Origin: Candidatus Tidjanibacter faecipullorum
GTDB lineage: Bacteria; Bacteroidota; Bacteroidia; Bacteroidales; Rikenellaceae
NCBI GenBank assembly: GCA_019116245.1
Contig: DXCC01000017.1
Span: 62,001-126,000, forward strand
Reading direction: 5' to 3'
Length of the DNA: 64,000 nucleotides
Shown here piece after piece: positions 62,218-64,000 of the stretch. The position numbers and the translations under genes are program-made. The stretch's first letter is position 1, and each line of letters starts with the position of its first letter. Under the pieces are notes generated by a model, which was not told the DNA's origin, ran no database searches, and worked only from the letters and a program-made list of their open reading frames with translations.

Positions 62218-63180
62218 ATGCAAACCATAGATGACATATTGAAGATTGATTCCGAGGCCGCTTTCGAAAAGGCGGCCTTGGATGTTTTTGCCTTTCAGGC
62301 ACGGGCCTGCGCGCCCTATCGCGACTATCTGGCCGCCATCGGGGTGGAACCCGGCGAGGTGCACACGGTGGATGACATTCCCTGTCTGCCGATCGAGCTG
62401 TTCAAGAGCCGGCGGGTCTATTGTGCCGACGGGGAGCCGGAGATAGTCTTTACGAGCAGCACGACCGGCGGCGACACCCCCTCGCGTCACTACGTGTGGC
62501 GGCTGGAGAATTACCGCCGCACGCTGCGGGCCGCTTTCACGCATTTCTACGGCGATCCGTCGGAGTGGGCCTTCTACGCCCTGTTGCCCTGCTACCTCGA
62601 GCGGGAGGGCTCGTCGCTCGTGTGGATGGCCGACGACCTGATCCGCAGCGGCGGGGGTGGCTTCTTTCTCGACGACCACAAGGGACTGCTGGAGCGTATG
62701 GCGGCCGATCCGAAGCGCAAGATCCTGCTCGGGGTGAGCTATGCGCTGCTCGACCTGGCCGAAGGATTTGCCCCGAAACTCACCGATACGGTGGTCATGG
62801 AGACGGGCGGCATGAAGGGCCGGCGCGCCGAACTGCCCAAGGAGGAGTTTCACGCCATACTCTGCCGGGCATTCGGCGTGGAGAAGATCCACTCGGAGTA
62901 CGGCATGGCGGAGCTGACCTCGCAGGCCTATTCCGACGGGGATGGCATTTTCCGCACGCCCGCCTGGATGCGGGTGCGGGTGCGCGATTTCAATGACCCC
63001 TTCGAGCAGCTCGGCTGCGGTCGGCGGGGCGGTGTGAACATCATCGACCTGGCCAATCTCCACTCGTGCGCCTTCATCGAGACGCAGGATGCCGGCATGC
63101 TCCACGAGGACGGTTCCTTCTCGCTGCTGGGACGCATGGACCGGACCCAGACGCGCGGCTGCAACCTGCTGGTCGATTAG
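62218..63180 (+). CDS. LuxE-like acyl-protein synthetase
   Basis: 320 residues from the ATG at 62218; the open frame from 62044 lies inside trxB. The family adenylates or transfers fatty acids and is related to the AMP-binding superfamily. Visible parts are IPCLPIELFKSRRV, the phosphate-binding-like FTSSTTGGDTPSRHYVW, LPCYLEREGSSLVWMADDLI, ETGGMKGRRAELPKEEF and the adenylate-binding-like KIHSEYGMAELTSQ. In bioluminescence LuxE activates fatty acids; stand-alone homologues in Bacteroidetes have no luciferase partners and are probably part of lipid or surface-polymer synthesis. No lux-type reductase (LuxC) is seen here. Confidence 0.85.
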   Translation: MQTIDDILKIDSEAAFEKAALDVFAFQARACAPYRDYLAAIGVEPGEVHTVDDIPCLPIELFKSRRVYCADGEPEIVFTSSTTGGDTPSRHYVWRLENYRRTLRAAFTHFYGDPSEWAFYALLPCYLEREGSSLVWMADDLIRSGGGGFFLDDHKGLLERMAADPKRKILLGVSYALLDLAEGFAPKLTDTVVMETGGMKGRRAELPKEEFHAILCRAFGVEKIHSEYGMAELTSQAYSDGDGIFRTPAWMRVRVRDFNDPFEQLGCGRRGGVNIIDLANLHSCAFIETQDAGMLHEDGSFSLLGRMDRTQTRGCNLLVD

Positions 63181-63268
63181 TGTTCCGGTGGGTACCGCAC
63201 TTTTTTGCGGCCGGAGAGGATACGAAATCGGCTGCCGTTGCGTATCTTAGTAAACAAATTCAGCAATC

Positions 63269-64000
63269 GTGGGAGGAAACAAGCACAGCCACAGGTATGG
63301 CGGGCGCGATGAGCGCTCCCGCCGACAGCAACGGGAACGCGCCTATCGCCGCAATCGCAGCGCGGCGGGCGAAGAGGTCGCCATCGAACGGGTGCCGCCG
63401 GAGGAGGGGTGTCGGTTGATCCGCGTCTATGTCGAGGGGTACGAAGATGTAGCCTTCTGGCGCGGCGTCTTCGACGATTATGAGTCGGATCGCTTTACGT
63501 TCGAGATCTCGGTGCCTCTGCGCGATGACCTGGCCAAGGGCAAGAAGGTGGTGCTCGGCATGGCGGACGGCAGCGACCGCGATACGATGCTGTGTGTGGA
63601 CAGCGATTTCGACTACCTCTTTGCCGACCAGACCGAGGCGTCGCGCCGGATCAACGGGACGCCCAACATTTTCCATACCTACGCCTATGCCACGGAGAAC
63701 TACCAGTGCTATGCCCCCTCGCTGCACAACATCTGCGTGAAGGCGACCAAGAACGACACCCGGATCTTCGACTTCGAGCGTTTCTTCGAGGAGTACTCGC
63801 GGACCATCTATCCGCTTTTTGTCTGGTATGCCTATTCGGCGCAGATCGACACGCCGCGCATCTTCACGCTGATTGATTTCAAGAGCAGCGTGAAGCTCAA
63901 CTACCTGGAGGTGGAGAACAACGGTGCCGATACGCTGGCCTGGCTGGCTAAACACGTGGAGCGCCGCCTGCGGACGCTGCAGGAGCAGCATCCTGAGGTT
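63269..64000 (+). CDS. DUF4435 (TOPRIM-like) protein, 3' truncated by window edge
   Basis: The first 244 residues of a longer protein, starting at GTG 63269; a stop codon (63251-63253) and the lack of any ATG between fix the start. The first 35 residues are basic (NKHSHRYGGRDERSRRQQRERAYRRNR). Then comes VYVEGYEDVAFWRGVFDDYE, with the Glu of a TOPRIM-like fold, and MLCVDSDFDYLF, with the DxD pair. DUF4435 is described as an OLD/TOPRIM-related nuclease-like domain, often found beside ATPases in defence islands and also alone. Here the neighbours are core genes, so a defence role is not supported. Confidence 0.75.
   Translation, partial: MGGNKHSHRYGGRDERSRRQQRERAYRRNRSAAGEEVAIERVPPEEGCRLIRVYVEGYEDVAFWRGVFDDYESDRFTFEISVPLRDDLAKGKKVVLGMADGSDRDTMLCVDSDFDYLFADQTEASRRINGTPNIFHTYAYATENYQCYAPSLHNICVKATKNDTRIFDFERFFEEYSRTIYPLFVWYAYSAQIDTPRIFTLIDFKSSVKLNYLEVENNGADTLAWLAKHVERRLRTLQEQHPEV

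Noticed and set aside
1..64000. CRISPR array, insertion sequence or prophage
   Set aside because: No regularly spaced repeats, transposase, integrase or phage structural gene is seen. The gene order and composition are those of a core chromosome.
63269..64000. Defence island at the right edge (DUF4435)
   Set aside because: Only one gene of possible defence type is visible, next to core genes, and the downstream sequence is not in the window.

Overview
The window looks like a chromosomal segment of a GC-rich member of the Bacteroidales, most likely Alistipes or a close relative (Rikenellaceae). The evidence is: roughly 60% GC by eye; promoters of the Bacteroidetes type (TTG near -33, then about 20 bases, then TAnnTTTG near -7); many short lipoproteins with signal peptides ending at a lipobox Cys; a nuo operon with fused NuoCD and no NuoE, NuoF or NuoG; a PCMD-domain surface protein; and SSB and DUF3127 proteins ending in DDLPF. 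The genus is an inference; the phylum is fairly secure. Almost every base is accounted for by ordinary core genes. I see no phage, insertion sequence, CRISPR array or rRNA.

Layout. 1-2.6 kb: the end of a PCMD surface protein, a YbaK-type deacylase and MutY. 2.8-13.1 kb: a small unknown protein, then nuoA-B-CD-H-I-J-K-L-M-N. 13.3-15.8 kb: threonine aldolase, then a 1 kb gap that appears to hold a structured RNA on the minus strand, and a collagen-like lipoprotein. 15.8-20.4 kb (minus strand): an ABC exporter pair and an EF-G paralogue with degenerate GTPase motifs. 20.7-26.2 kb: a HAD phosphatase, two small lipoproteins, then trigger factor, ClpP and ClpX. 26.3-27.8 kb: tRNA-Leu(UAG), a short-chain dehydrogenase with a structured leader, and tRNA-His(GUG). 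27.9-29.9 kb (minus): ApbE and a diacylglycerol-kinase-like enzyme. 30.0-36.9 kb: panC-panD, lpxK, purine nucleoside phosphorylase, ssb, gpsA (minus), tRNA-Arg(CCG), an HTH regulator and riboflavin synthase. 37.0-45.4 kb: uvrC, a DUF1904 protein, a membrane/acyltransferase fusion, a TPR-like protein, guaB and guaA. 45.5-49.6 kb: a surface lipoprotein / surface lipoprotein / TonB-receptor operon resembling the BtuG-BtuB vitamin B12 uptake loci of gut Bacteroidetes. 49.6-54.3 kb: a short leader-like transcript, a ureohydrolase, NhaA, two prolyl isomerases and a DUF3127 protein. 54.3-57.8 kb: a FucP-like permease (minus) and a WbpM/CapD-like sugar dehydratase. 57.8-61.0 kb (minus): a three-gene operon with its own promoter and terminator, encoding an unknown YbjN-like/coiled-coil protein, a cytosolic trypsin-like protease fused to a zinc ribbon and a YbjN-like domain, and an unknown lipoprotein. 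61.2-64 kb: thioredoxin reductase, a LuxE-like acyl-protein synthetase and the start of a DUF4435 (TOPRIM-like) protein.

How the genes fit together. The nuo genes encode an 11-subunit-type membrane NADH/ferredoxin dehydrogenase (10 genes because NuoC and NuoD are fused), whose proton or sodium pumping would be served by the nearby NhaA. tig-clpP-clpX, FKBP, cyclophilin, thioredoxin reductase and the unusual protease operon form a strong protein-quality theme. panC/panD, ribE, guaB/guaA, lpxK and gpsA are cofactor, nucleotide and envelope-lipid biosynthesis. The best candidates for undescribed biology are the 58-61 kb protease operon, the minus-strand RNA at 14.4-14.87 kb, the leader at 49.65-49.88 kb, and the DUF3127 protein with an SSB-like tail.
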